Shown: positions 32,901-43,148, counted from the first letter of the stretch. The stretch is DNA of 60,293 nucleotides from Vicinamibacterales bacterium (GCA_041659285.1 JBAZYO010000022.1:1-60293), one strand, 5' to 3'. Notes: generated by a model from the sequence alone, not told the origin. A program made the numbers and translations.

Positions 32901-35286
32901 TCACGCCACTGTTCCCTGTTCTGTGCCCTGGCTCCATCTCCAGTTGCGAATCTCCGGCATGTCCTCACCGTGCTCGGCGATGTATAGCCCGTGCTCAAGC
33001 AGCTTGGCGCGCATGGTTTGCTGGACATGGGCGGCGCGGGGACCGAGCGCAGGCACGCGGGCGATGACGTCGCCGACCAGGTGAAAGCGGTCAAGGTCGT
33101 TCAGCACGACCATGTCGAAGGGGGTGGTCGTCGTGCCTTCTTCCTTGAAGCCCCGCACGTGCAGGTTGTGATGATTCGTGCGGCGATAGGTCAGTTGATG
33201 AATGAGCGAGGGATACCCGTGATAGGCAAAGACGATCGGCTTGTCGGTGGTGAAGAGCGCATCGAACTCTTCGTCGCTCAACCCATGGGGGTGCTCGGTC
33301 TGCGGCTGGAGCTTCATGAGATTGACGACGTTGATCACCCGCACTCTCAAGTCGGGGAAATGGCTCCCCAGCAACTGGACCGCCGCAAGCGTTTCGAGCG
33401 TCGGCACATCGCCGCAGCAGGCCATGACGACATCCGGCTCGCCGCCCCGATCGTTGCTGGCCCACGGCCAGATACCGAGGCCGGCCGTGCAGTGCGCGAT
33501 GGCCGCGTCCATATCCAGCCACTGCGGCGACGGTTGCTTGCCGGCGACGACGACATTGACGTAGTTGCGGCTGCGCAGGCAGTGGTCGGTGACCGAGAGC
33601 AGGGTGTTCGCGTCGGGCGGCAGGTAGACCCGGATGACGCTGGCGGTCTTGTTCGCGACCACGTCGATGAAGCCCGGGTCCTGATGGCTGAAGCCGTTAT
33701 GGTCCTGCCGCCAGACGTGGGACGTGAGCAGATAGTTGAGGGATGCAATCGGCCGGCGCCACGGGATCTCATTCGACACCTTCAACCACTTGGCGTGCTG
33801 GTTGAACATGGAATCGATGATGTGAATGAACGCTTCGTAGCAGGAGAAGAACCCGTGGCGGCCCGTCAGCAGGTAGCCTTCCAGCCAGCCTTCGCACTGG
33901 TGCTCGCTCAACACCTCCATCACGCGGCCATCGGGTGCGATGTGATCGTCGGCCGGAAGGATCTCCGCGATTGAGCAACGATTCGTCACCTCGAACACCG
34001 CGTTCCACCGGTTCGAGTTCGTCTCGTCCGGGCTGAAGACGCGGAAATTGTCGGGGTTGTGCTTAATGACGTCGCGGATGAACTCGCCCTGGACGCGCGT
34101 CGCCTCGGCGTCGACTGCGCCCGGGCGAGTTACCGTGACGGCGTAGTCACGGAGGGCCGGCAGCTGGAGGTCGCGCAGCACCAGGCCACCGTTGGCGCGG
34201 GGATTGGCACTCATGCGACGCTCCCCTGCCGGAGCCAATGCCGCCAGCTCGGGGATGAGCCGACCCGCCTCGTCGAACAGTTCTTGCGGCCGGTAGCTCT
34301 TCAGCCATGTTTCCAGAATCTCCACGTGGCCCGGTCGACTCATGTCGCCCATCGGGACCTGATGCGAGCGGAAGCTGCCTTCGGTCTGCTTCCCATCAAC
34401 CACCTCCGGGCCGGTCCAGCCCTTTGGCGATCGGAGGATGACCATGGGCCAGCGCGGCCGCACCGTGAACCCGTTGGCGCGGGCATCGCGCTGGATGCGA
34501 TGAATGTCGGCGACCACGGTGTCGAGTGTCGAGGCCATCCGCTGGTGCATGTCCATCGGGTCGTCGCCTTCGACGACATAGGGTGAGTATCCGTAGCCGC
34601 GGACGAGTGCCTCCAATTCCTCGCGAGGAATGCGCGCCAGAACGGTCGGGCCCGCAATCTTGTAGCCGTTCAAGTGCAGGATCGGCAGCACGGCGCCGTC
34701 GTGGACGGGATTGAGAAACTTGTTCGAGTGCCAACTCAGTGGCGAGCGCAGCGGTCTCTGCTTCGCCGTCGCCGACGACGCACGCGACGAGCAGGTCCGG
34801 ATTGTCGAACGCCGCGCCATAGGCGTGCGAAAGCGAGTAGCCCAACTCCCCACCCTCGTGAATCGAGCCGGGCGTTTCCGGCGCGACGTGGCTGGGTATT
34901 CCGCCGGGGAACGAGAACTGCCTGAAAAGTCGCCGCAGGCCCTCTTCGTCTTGCGAAATGTGGGGATATACCTCGCTATAGGTCTGCTCCAGATACGCGT
35001 TGGCCACCATGCCGGGCCCGCCATGGCCCGGGCCAGCGATGTAGATAACGCTCAGGTCGTGTTCCTTGATCACGCGATTCAGGTGCACGTACACGAAGTT
35101 CAGCCCCGGCGTCGTGCCCCAATGACCCAGCAGGCGCGGCTTGATGTGCGCCAGCGTGAGCGGCTGCTTCAGCAGCGGATTGTCATAGAGATAGATCTGC
35201 CCGACGGAAAGGTAATTCGCGGCCCGCCAGTAGGCGTCGATCTTGCGGAGTACTGCCGTCGCGAGGCGTGGCGATTGTGGGTTCAT
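32901..35286 (-). pseudogene. xfp: xylulose-5-P/fructose-6-P phosphoketolase, single-base frameshift
   Basis: Phosphoketolase splits xylulose-5-P or fructose-6-P with phosphate to give acetyl phosphate, using thiamine diphosphate. The N-terminal part (IAGPGHGGPGMVANAYLEQ, GELGYSLSHAYGAA, VGDGEAETAALAT) stays in one frame to about residue 183. The rest continues in another frame from SWHSNKFLNPVHDGAVLPI. Removing one G near 34737 restores a single 794-residue reading frame, the normal length. It is either an assembly or sequencing error or a recent mutation; all motifs on both sides look intact. Its ATG overlaps the acetate kinase stop as ATGA. Confidence 0.9.
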
Positions 35287-36491
35287 GCGTCAGGTTCCGT
35301 TATGTGTCCGTCCAGGCCGAGCACGCGGGACACCGAGCGGGCAATCATCAGCTCTTCGTTCGTGGGAATGATGCGAACAGTGACGCGGCTCGCATCCGTG
35401 GAGATCACCGCCGCGTGATCCGCGTTGCGCGCGTCATGCAGTTCGATGCCAAGGAAGCCCAGGCCCTCGCAGATGCGGGCACGAATCGAGGCGCTCTGTT
35501 CCCCAATGCCAGCCGAGAACACCAAAGTGTCCAGCCCGCCGAGGGCGGCGGCGAAAGCGCCCACCCACTTCCTGGCCTGGTAGCAGAACAGCGCCACCGC
35601 TTCCGCGGCCCGGACGTCCCCGGCTTCACGCGCGAGCAGGTCGCGCATGTCGGAGCTGATCTCCGAGACGCCGAGCAGCCCCGATTCGTGATGGACCATC
35701 TCATTGAACTGCTGCGGCGTCATTCGCTCGGTGAGCGCAAAGAACGACATCAGTCCTGGGTCCAGGTCGCCCGTCCTCGTGCTCATGACCAATCCGGCCG
35801 CGGGAGTAAAACCCATGCTGGTGTCGATGCTCATGCCTGCCTGGACGGCGGCCATGCTGGCCCCATTGCCCAGGTGGGCGAGGATCACGCGTCCGTTTGC
35901 GGCTTGAGGTCCCGCGGCCCGGCCGAGTTCTTCCATGAGATAGGCATAGGACAGGCCGTGAAAGCCGTACCGCCGAACGCCCTTCGCCTGGTAGCGCCGC
36001 GGAATCGGCAACACCGTGGCGACGCGCGGCATCGCGGCGTGAAACGCGGTGTCAAAGCAGGCCACCTGCGGCAGGTCCGGATGGCGCTCGCGAAACGCCT
36101 CGATCAGCGCGATCTCGCGGGGCAGGTGATCCGGCGCATACGGTCCGGCGCGATGCAGTTCGTCAAGCAACTCAGTGGTGACTCGAGCCGGCTCGGAGTG
36201 CGCCAGTCCATGAACGACGCGATGCCCCATCGCTGTCACGGTCGACCATTCCGGCCGGGCTTCGAGCCAGTCGGTCAGAAACCGCGCTCCAGATTCGCCG
36301 TCCGGCGCCTCCGTCCGGCCCTCGCTTCGCCCGCGTTCCGTCGCCTGCCACGCCAGCGTCGTGCCGCCCAATCCTACTCGGTCGAGCTTCCCCGTCAGGG
36401 ACGTCTTCAGATGAGGGTCGGTCTGATACACCGCGAACTTGATGCTCGATGAGCCGCGATTGATCGCGAGCACCGACGAGGGGGAAACCAT
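35283..36491 (-). CDS. ackA: acetate kinase
   Basis: This 402-aa enzyme converts acetyl phosphate and ADP to acetate and ATP. Family motifs are clear: AINRGSSSIKF at the start, GHRVVHG, the catalytic FDTAFHAAMP and YGFHGLSY, LGNGASMAAVQ with DTSMGFTPAAGL, STRTGDLDPG, and FSAGIGEQS. Length is as expected. The ATG at 36491 gives the canonical N-terminus. It is the first gene of an operon with phosphoketolase, together forming the final steps of the phosphoketolase (bifid-type) shunt. It is divergent from copper region II, with repeat copy 2 upstream. Confidence 0.9.
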   Translation of the reverse strand: MVSPSSVLAINRGSSSIKFAVYQTDPHLKTSLTGKLDRVGLGGTTLAWQATERGRSEGRTEAPDGESGARFLTDWLEARPEWSTVTAMGHRVVHGLAHSEPARVTTELLDELHRAGPYAPDHLPREIALIEAFRERHPDLPQVACFDTAFHAAMPRVATVLPIPRRYQAKGVRRYGFHGLSYAYLMEELGRAAGPQAANGRVILAHLGNGASMAAVQAGMSIDTSMGFTPAAGLVMSTRTGDLDPGLMSFFALTERMTPQQFNEMVHHESGLLGVSEISSDMRDLLAREAGDVRAAEAVALFCYQARKWVGAFAAALGGLDTLVFSAGIGEQSASIRARICEGLGFLGIELHDARNADHAAVISTDASRVTVRIIPTNEELMIARSVSRVLGLDGHITEPDA

Positions 36492-36557
36492 GAAGTTCAA
36501 CGCATTCTTCCGCAGTCCGGATTGCGTGGCTGTCCCGAATGGCACACAGTCAAGCCG

Positions 36558-36720
36558 CGGATTAAGACATCTTCATTAACCCCAATATCGATGCTCGCGG
36601 CGCCCGGTGAACACCGGCTTGAACTACGATCGACCGAGAGCTGCGTGCGCCCGGCATCCCGACATTTCCCTGTTTAAGGAAACAGCGTGTCCAATCTGGG
36701 CTGGCGCCCACTGTCGCTCC
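36558..36720 (+). repeat. diverged noncoding repeat, copy 2 (copper region II leader)
   Basis: This is the partner of 27442-27608, alike end to end by eye with small gaps. The stem near the end (TGGGC-TGGC-GCCCA) keeps pairing although bases differ from copy 1. An extra inverted pair CTGTTT-AAGG-AAACAG is clearer in this copy. It lies between the divergent ackA and copper region II and covers about half of the 380-base gap. Confidence 0.65.
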
Positions 36721-36722
36721 TC

Positions 36723-36854
36723 ATGAAGGCCGCGGATTTTTCAGCAGTACTTCAGGAAAACTTCGCGTGCGATCAGCGACGGACGTGGGATTCCTCACGA
36801 CGCCCGCGGTTAGCAGGATCCACGGGTCCGTTGGCCTCGTTCTTGCTATCCTGA
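36723..36854 (+). CDS. short open frame after repeat copy 2, doubtful
   Basis: A 43-codon frame (MKAADFSAVLQENFACDQ...) starts three bases after the repeat. No ribosome-binding site or known similarity is evident, and its end (SFLLS) is not informative. It could be a leader peptide, a gene remnant or chance. Confidence 0.2.
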   Translation: MKAADFSAVLQENFACDQRRTWDSSRRPRLAGSTGPLASFLLS

Positions 36855-36871
36855 GTTGACGGCATTCTTGC

Positions 36872-37228
36872 ATGTTTCGAGTCTCCGTTCTCCTCACCGT
36901 CCTGACCTTGGCCGCCGGCCCTGATGCCAGCGTCTTGTGCAGGGCTTGGTGTGGCCCGGAGGCCGCCACGAACGAGTGCCGCCACGAAAGCTCGGAGCAA
37001 TCGCCGATCCTTACTGCTGGCGATTGCTGCGCGGGTGTCGAGGCCGGCGTCCCAGCGGCCCTCGTGAAGGATGCACCCACAACGGTGTCATCCCCGGGTG
37101 TGGCCCAGGCCGTTCCGGGGCACGGCCACCAGTTCTCCCGTCGGTCCGGCAACGGCCGCCCTGGCCGCGAGCTTGGGCGTCCACGGGCGTTCGGCCCGCC
37201 ACCTCTCTCAACCATCCTCAGAATCTGA
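36872..37228 (+). CDS. small exported cysteine-containing protein, Cus-associated
   Basis: The 118-aa product has a short signal peptide (MFRVSVLLTVLTLAAGPDAS) followed by VLCRAWCGPEAATNECRHE and GDCCAG, five cysteines that suggest metal binding or disulfides. The last third is Arg/Gly/Pro-rich and low in structure. From memory, similar short proteins occur at the head of CusCBA operons. It precedes the outer-membrane channel gene by 116 bases in the same direction. Function unknown, probably a periplasmic metal-binding accessory. Confidence 0.6.
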   Translation: MFRVSVLLTVLTLAAGPDASVLCRAWCGPEAATNECRHESSEQSPILTAGDCCAGVEAGVPAALVKDAPTTVSSPGVAQAVPGHGHQFSRRSGNGRPGRELGRPRAFGPPPLSTILRI

Positions 37229-37344
37229 GTCTGTCCCGCCGTACCCCACGGCATCGGGCCTGACCTGCGTGTGACCCGCACGCGTGAGGCCCGGAACAGC
37301 AGTCTCCGTGACGTTCGTCGTCACGACCATGGTTGAGGCGTTAC

Positions 37345-38610
37345 ATGAGCAAGTTCTTAGAGTGTGCGGTATTCGTCCTGCTACCGCTCGTAGCGGTGGC
37401 GCAGCCGTCCGATCGCGACTGGGCTCCGGCGACGCCGCTGGCCGAGCTCGTTGCGCAGGTCGATGCGTTGAGTCCGGAACTGGCGGCGGCCCGGCGAGAG
37501 GTCGACGCGTCGGTCGCCCGGATCCGGCCCGCCGGTGCGCCACCGGACCCGACCATCTCCACGGGATACATGAGCGGATTTCTGCGGCCGCCGTTCTTCC
37601 CCTCGGCGACCACGCCCGATGGATTCTGGCAGTTCGGCGTGACGCAGGAGATCCCGTATCCCGGCAAGCTCGCCGCCAAGACTGTGATCGCCTCGACGGT
37701 CGCCGAGCGGGCCCGGTGGAGCGTCGAGCTGACTCGCGTCGGGCTGGTGGCGGCCCTCAAGGCCGCCTACGCCGATCTCGAGCTGGCGGAGCGCAGCCTC
37801 GCGATCCTCGATGGCACGCGCGGCGTGCTCGAGCAGGCGCACTCGCACGCGGAAACGCGCTTCCGGGTCGGGCGGGGACCGCAGCAGGATGTGCTGCGCG
37901 CGCAGCTCGAGATCTCGATGCTGATCGAGCGACGCACCATGCTCCTCCGCGACCGGCGCACCGCGGTGGCGGCCGTCAACGCCGTGCTCGGCCGCGCACC
38001 CGACACCACGCTCAGCACGGTGCCGATCACCTACGACCCGCCTCCCACGCTCGCCGAGCTCCAGCGGCTCGCGAGCGACCACAATCCGCGGGCGCGCCGT
38101 GACGACCAGCAGATCGCCTCGGGGCAAGCGGCGCTGACGCTCGCCCGCAGGGAGATCCGGCCCGACTTCGCCGTCAGCGTGACGACCCAGCGCAAGGTGG
38201 GCGGCATGCCATGGATGTACGGCGTCGACCTGATGGCCACGGTCCCGGTGTTCTGGCAACGCAAACAGCGCCCAATGGTCGCGGAAGCCACGGCCATGCT
38301 GGGCGCCGCGCGCGACCTGCGCGAGGCCACACGGGTCCAGGCCGATGCCGAACTGGCCATCGCCGCCGCGGACGCCAGCGCCGCCATCGAGTTGATGACG
38401 CTTTATGCCGACTCCATCCTGCCGCAAGCGCGCCTCGCGCTGGAGGCGGCGATGGCGTCGTACCAGACCGGGGCGGTGGACTTTCTCACGCTGCTCGCGA
38501 ACGTGACGAGCGTGCTGACCTACGACCTCGCCTCCCAACAACAGCACGCGCTGCACCTCAAGGCACTGGCGCGCATCGAGCCCCTGACGGGCCTGTCCCT
38601 GATTCATTAG
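37345..38610 (+). CDS. cusC: outer-membrane efflux channel, CusC/TolC-like
   Basis: The 421-aa protein has a signal peptide (CAVFVLLPLVAVAQ) and two TolC-type helical halves (ELAAARREVDASVARI; GFWQFGVTQEIPYPGKL; FRVGRGPQQDVLRAQLEIS; ASYQTGAVDFLTLLANV). It is the trimeric channel that completes the copper RND pump across the outer membrane. It is a few dozen residues shorter than the E. coli CusC and lacks an obvious lipobox cysteine. The ATG at 37345 is preferred to a TTG four codons upstream. The adaptor gene follows after 11 bases. Confidence 0.8.
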   Translation: MSKFLECAVFVLLPLVAVAQPSDRDWAPATPLAELVAQVDALSPELAAARREVDASVARIRPAGAPPDPTISTGYMSGFLRPPFFPSATTPDGFWQFGVTQEIPYPGKLAAKTVIASTVAERARWSVELTRVGLVAALKAAYADLELAERSLAILDGTRGVLEQAHSHAETRFRVGRGPQQDVLRAQLEISMLIERRTMLLRDRRTAVAAVNAVLGRAPDTTLSTVPITYDPPPTLAELQRLASDHNPRARRDDQQIASGQAALTLARREIRPDFAVSVTTQRKVGGMPWMYGVDLMATVPVFWQRKQRPMVAEATAMLGAARDLREATRVQADAELAIAAADASAAIELMTLYADSILPQARLALEAAMASYQTGAVDFLTLLANVTSVLTYDLASQQQHALHLKALARIEPLTGLSLIH

Positions 38611-38621
38611 TGAGGACCACC

Positions 38622-39986
38622 ATGACTACCCCGTCGTCCGCTCCCCACACCTCGCGCCTGCTCCTGGCCGCCGTCGCCGTCGGCTCGCTGGCGCTGGGCG
38701 CCGGGATCACCTACACGCTGGTGCGCCGCGGCGCGGCACCGGCGGGGGCAGCCCCCGCGGCGACCACCGAGCACGCGCAGGCGGGCCACTCGACGCCGGC
38801 TGCAGAGGCCTCGGCGCCTGGGCCCCAACGGGTGCTGATCTCGCCGGCCCGTCAGCAGACGATCGGCGTGCGGACCGCGATCGTCGGCCACCAATCGATG
38901 GACTCGACCATTCGAACGGTGGGCGCGATGGCCTACGACGAAACCCGCATCACCGAGGTGCACCCGAAGATCGCCGGATGGGTGGAGCGCACCTTCGTCG
39001 ATTACGTCGGCAAGACCGTCCGGCGCGGACAGCCCCTGCTCACGATCTACAGCCCGGAACTCGTCTCGACCCAGCACGAGTACCTGCTGGCGCTGCGCGC
39101 GCGCGGGCAACTGAGCAAGAGCGCGTTCGCGGAAACCCGCAGCGGCGCCGAATCGCTGCTCGAAGCCACCCGGGACCGCCTGCGCCTCTGGGACGTCAGC
39201 GACGCGCAGGTCGAGGCGCTCGAGCGCACCGGCGAAGTGCAACGAACCCTGACCCTGTATTCGCCGTTCAACGGGGTCGTGCTCGAACGCAACACCTACG
39301 CCGGGCAGTACATCACCCCTGACACGGCCACCGCGAAAATCGCCGACCTCTCGCGGATCTGGGTGGTGGCGCAGATCTTCGAATACGAAACGCGCTCGGT
39401 GAGGCTCGGGCAGGAGGCCCTGATCGAGTTCCCGTACGGGCAGTCAACCCGCAAGCTCACCGGAAAGATCACGTTCATCTATCCGGACATCGATCCGCAG
39501 ACCCGCCGCGCGCGCGTGCGCATCGAGTTCGCCAATCCCGGGCTCGAACTGAAGCCGGAGACCTACGTCACGGTAACCATCCAGGTCGCCGGCGGCCACG
39601 CGCTGGCCGTGCCGCGCGAAGCCGTGATCGACACCGGCACCGCCCAGTACGTGATCGTGGCGCTCGCCGACGGCTACTTCGAGCCGCGACCGGTCGAGGT
39701 CGGCGCCCCCGTCGACGCGTTCTATCCGGTCCTCACGGGCCTGGCCGAGGGTGACCGCATCGTGACCTCCGCGCAGTTCCTGATCGACTCCGAGACAAAC
39801 TTGCAGGCGGCGATGCAGGCGATGTCGCTGAGCATGCCGGGCATGGACATGGGCGGCGCCACGAGGGACCTCCCGGCCAAGGGCGTGGGTGGAGCCGGCG
39901 CCGACATGCCGGGCATGGACATGAGCCCGAAACCAGGGGCCGCGCCCGGCAACGCGACGCCGCCGCCACCGCACCAGCATCAGTAG
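38622..39986 (+). CDS. cusB: RND periplasmic adaptor, CusB-like
   Basis: The 454-aa adaptor has an N-terminal membrane segment (LLLAAVAVGSLALGAGITYTLV) and a lipoyl and barrel core (VHPKIAGWVERTFVDYVGKT; LYSPFNGVVLERNTYAGQY; FIYPDIDPQTRRARVRIEF). Its Met/His tail (MSLSMPGMDMGG, MPGMDMSPK, PPPPHQHQ) is likely to bind Cu(I). It links the inner-membrane pump to the outer channel and, in CusB, delivers copper to the pump. Start and spacing (11 bases after cusC, 15 before cusA) indicate one operon. Confidence 0.85.
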   Translation: MTTPSSAPHTSRLLLAAVAVGSLALGAGITYTLVRRGAAPAGAAPAATTEHAQAGHSTPAAEASAPGPQRVLISPARQQTIGVRTAIVGHQSMDSTIRTVGAMAYDETRITEVHPKIAGWVERTFVDYVGKTVRRGQPLLTIYSPELVSTQHEYLLALRARGQLSKSAFAETRSGAESLLEATRDRLRLWDVSDAQVEALERTGEVQRTLTLYSPFNGVVLERNTYAGQYITPDTATAKIADLSRIWVVAQIFEYETRSVRLGQEALIEFPYGQSTRKLTGKITFIYPDIDPQTRRARVRIEFANPGLELKPETYVTVTIQVAGGHALAVPREAVIDTGTAQYVIVALADGYFEPRPVEVGAPVDAFYPVLTGLAEGDRIVTSAQFLIDSETNLQAAMQAMSLSMPGMDMGGATRDLPAKGVGGAGADMPGMDMSPKPGAAPGNATPPPPHQHQ

Positions 39987-40001
39987 GCGAAGGGAACCGT
40001 C

Positions 40002-43000
40002 ATGATCGACAAGCTCATCGCCTTCAGCGCCCGCAACGGCTTCGTCGTCTTGCTGCTGATCGTCGCGATCACCGGCGGCGGCGTGTGGGCGATTCGGTCG
40101 ACGCCGATCGATGCCATCCCCGACCTGTCGGACGTCCAGGTGATCATCAGCGCCAACTGGGAAGGCCGCAGCCCGACCCTGGTCGAGGACCAGGTGACCT
40201 ATCCGATCGTGACGGCGCTGCTCTCCGCGCCACAGGTCAAGGTGGTGCGCGGGTTCTCGTACTTCGACGTCGCGTTCGTCTACGTGATCTTCGAAGACGG
40301 CACCGATCCGTACTGGGCCCGCAGCCGCGTGCTCGAGTATCTCAACGGCCTGCAGGGCCGCCTGCCGGCCGGGGTCACGCCCATCCTCGGGCCCGACGCC
40401 TCGGGAGTGGGCTGGGGATTCGAGTACGCGCTCGTCGATCGCACCGGCAAGACCGACCTCGCGCGCCTGCGCACGCTCAACGACTGGTACGTGCAGTACT
40501 GGCTGCGCAGCGTTCCAGGGGTCGCCGAGGTGGCGCCGGTCGGCGGCTACGTCAAGCAGTACCAGGTCGAGATCGATCCGAACGCACTGGTGGCCTACGG
40601 CATGTCGATCGACATGGTGATCGCCGCCATTCGCCAGAGCAACAACGACGTTGGCGGGCGGGTCGTCGAGTGGACCGGCCGGGAGTACATGGTCCGGGGC
40701 CGCGGCTACCTCACCGGTGTCGCGGACATCGAGATGGTGAGCCTCGGTGCCCGCCCCAACGGCACTCCCGTCCTGGTCAAGGACGTCGGTCGTGTGCAGA
40801 TTGGCTCCGACATGCGGCGGGGCGTGGCCGACCTGAACGGCGAAGGCGACGTCGCCGGCGGTATCGTCGTGATCCGATCCGGCGTCGACACCAACAGCGT
40901 GATCAAGAACATCAAGGCGGCGGTGGCCGGCCGCATCCAGCCGGCCCTGCCCGAAGGCGTCGAGTTGGTCACCACCTACGACCGCTCCGACCTGATCGAG
41001 CGCTCGATCAGCAACCTGAGGGAGAAGCTGATCGAAGAGGGCATCATCGTCTCCCTGGTCTGTGTCGTCTTCCTCTGGCACTTCCGCAGCGCACTGGTCG
41101 CCATCCTGACGCTGCCACTCGCGATTCTGCTGTCGTTTGTCGCCATGAAGGCGGTCGGCGTCGGCTCCAACATCATGAGCCTGGGCGGCATCGCGATCGC
41201 CATTGGCGCCATGATCGACGCCGCGATCATCATGATCGAGAACGCCCACAAGCACCTCGAGCACGACGAGGGCACGGGCTCGCGCACCGAGATCCTGATC
41301 AGGGCGGCGCAGGAAGTGGGCCGACCGCTGTTCTTCTCACTGCTGATCATCACGGTCTCCTTCCTGCCCATCTTCACGCTCGAAGGGCAGGAGGGCCGGC
41401 TCTTCCACCCGCTCGCCTTCACCAAGACGTTCGCGATGGGCTTCGCCGCGCTCACGTCCGTGCTGGTGGTGCCGTTCCTGATGGTCCTGTTCATTCGCGG
41501 CCGGATCCCCAAAGAGGAACGGAACCCGGTCAACCGGTTCCTGATCTGGGCGTACCACCCGTTTGTCCGGTTCGTCCTCCGGCACCGGGCGCTCACCCTG
41601 ATCGCCGCCCTCCTCCTGATGGCCAGCACAGTCCCCGTCTACCTGAAGCTCGGTTCCGAGTTCATGCCGCCGTTGTACGAGGGCACGCTTCTCTACATGC
41701 CGATTACGCTCCCGGGCGCCTCGGTGCAAACCGCGCAGCAGATCCTGACGCTGCAGGACAAGCTGATCAAGTCGGTGCCGGAGGTGGCGTCGGTCTTCGG
41801 CAAGGCGGGCCGGGCGCTGACGGCCACCGACCCGGCGCCGCTCGAGATGATCGAGACGGTGATCAACCTCAAGCCCGAATCGGAATGGCGTCCGGGCATG
41901 ACGGTGGATCTGCTCGAAGCGGAACTGGACAAGACGGTCCGGCTGCCCGGCGTGGTCAATGCCTGGACCATGCCCATCAAGGGGCGGGTGGACATGCTCT
42001 CAACCGGCATCCGCACGCCGGTGGGGATCAAGATCTTCGGTCCGAAGCTGGAAACCATCAACGAGATCGGCACCCAGATCGAAGGGGCCATCGCCAGCGT
42101 GGCCGGCACGCGCAATGTGTTCGCCGAACGTGTCACCGGCGGGTACTACCTCGACTTCACGATCAAGCGGGACCAGATTGCCCGCTACGGCCTCACCATC
42201 CAGGACGTCGAGATGGTGATCGAGTCGGCGATCGGCGGCGCGAACATCACGACCACCATCGAAGGGCGCGAGCGCTTCCCGGTCAGCGTGCGCTACCAGC
42301 GCGCCTACCGCAGCGACCTCAACACGCTCAAGCGAACCCTGATTGCGACACCCGGAGGCGCCCAGATCCCCATCGAGCAGGTGGCCGATATTTCGGTCAG
42401 CAGCGGCCCGACCGTGATCCGCACGGAGCAGGCGCAGTTACTGGGCTACGTCTACGTCGACGTCGCCGGGCGCGACATCGGCGGCTACGTGGAAGATGCC
42501 AAGCGCGTCGTGGCCCAGATGGTGAAGCTCCCGGAGGGCTACACCCTGGAGTGGAGCGGCCAATACGAGTACATGATGCGCGCCGCCGCGCGGCTCCGCA
42601 TCGTCATTCCCGTCACGCTGCTCATCGTGATCGTGCTGCTCTACTTCAGCACCCGCAGCGCGGCGAAAATCCTGATCGTGCTGCTCGCCGTGCCGTTCTC
42701 ACTGATCGGCGCGTTCTGGCTGATCTACCTCCTCGGCTACAACATGAGCGTGGCGGTGTGGGTAGGCATCATCGCGCTCGCCGGCGTCGACGCGGAGACG
42801 GGTGTCGTGATGCTGCTCTATCTGGACCAGTCGTTCGCGAAATTCAAGGCGGCGGGACGGATGAACAGCCTTGCTGATTTGCAGGAGGCCGTGGAAGACG
42901 GCGCCGTCAAGCGCATCCGCCCGAAGATGATGACCGTGATGGCCATCCTGATGGGACTGCTCCCGATCATGTGGAGCCACGGCGCCGGCGCCGACGTCAT

Positions 43001-43136
43001 GAAACGCATCGCCGCGCCGATGGTGGGCGGCGTCGTCACCTCGTTCGCCCTCGAGCTGTTGATCTACCCGGTGGTCTACACGCTGTGGAAATGGCATACG
43101 GAAGTGAAACCCGCTCGCGTCAACCCGGCCGGTTAA
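40002..43136 (+). CDS. cusA: RND heavy-metal efflux pump, CusA-like
   Basis: The 1044-aa inner-membrane proton antiporter keeps the RND layout with 12 TMs, two large periplasmic loops and the TM4 motif AIAIGAMIDAAIIMIEN. The three methionines that bind Cu(I)/Ag(I) in E. coli CusA (573, 623, 672) have counterparts at 566 (LLYMPITLPG), 616 (LEMIETV) and 665 (VDMLSTGIRTP), all offset by exactly 7. That makes monovalent copper or silver the likely substrate. The operon partners are the upstream channel and adaptor. Its start follows the adaptor stop by 15 bases. Confidence 0.9.
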   Translation: MIDKLIAFSARNGFVVLLLIVAITGGGVWAIRSTPIDAIPDLSDVQVIISANWEGRSPTLVEDQVTYPIVTALLSAPQVKVVRGFSYFDVAFVYVIFEDGTDPYWARSRVLEYLNGLQGRLPAGVTPILGPDASGVGWGFEYALVDRTGKTDLARLRTLNDWYVQYWLRSVPGVAEVAPVGGYVKQYQVEIDPNALVAYGMSIDMVIAAIRQSNNDVGGRVVEWTGREYMVRGRGYLTGVADIEMVSLGARPNGTPVLVKDVGRVQIGSDMRRGVADLNGEGDVAGGIVVIRSGVDTNSVIKNIKAAVAGRIQPALPEGVELVTTYDRSDLIERSISNLREKLIEEGIIVSLVCVVFLWHFRSALVAILTLPLAILLSFVAMKAVGVGSNIMSLGGIAIAIGAMIDAAIIMIENAHKHLEHDEGTGSRTEILIRAAQEVGRPLFFSLLIITVSFLPIFTLEGQEGRLFHPLAFTKTFAMGFAALTSVLVVPFLMVLFIRGRIPKEERNPVNRFLIWAYHPFVRFVLRHRALTLIAALLLMASTVPVYLKLGSEFMPPLYEGTLLYMPITLPGASVQTAQQILTLQDKLIKSVPEVASVFGKAGRALTATDPAPLEMIETVINLKPESEWRPGMTVDLLEAELDKTVRLPGVVNAWTMPIKGRVDMLSTGIRTPVGIKIFGPKLETINEIGTQIEGAIASVAGTRNVFAERVTGGYYLDFTIKRDQIARYGLTIQDVEMVIESAIGGANITTTIEGRERFPVSVRYQRAYRSDLNTLKRTLIATPGGAQIPIEQVADISVSSGPTVIRTEQAQLLGYVYVDVAGRDIGGYVEDAKRVVAQMVKLPEGYTLEWSGQYEYMMRAAARLRIVIPVTLLIVIVLLYFSTRSAAKILIVLLAVPFSLIGAFWLIYLLGYNMSVAVWVGIIALAGVDAETGVVMLLYLDQSFAKFKAAGRMNSLADLQEAVEDGAVKRIRPKMMTVMAILMGLLPIMWSHGAGADVMKRIAAPMVGGVVTSFALELLIYPVVYTLWKWHTEVKPARVNPAG

Positions 43137-43148
43137 TCAGGAGACTTT

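Noticed and set aside
37229..37344. Promoter or gene between the small Cys protein and cusC
   Set aside because: No clear promoter hexamers, hairpin or start with a ribosome site was found in these 116 bases.
40085..42877. A 930-codon open frame within cusA in another frame
   Set aside because: Arg/Gly/Pro-rich shadow of a strongly conserved gene.
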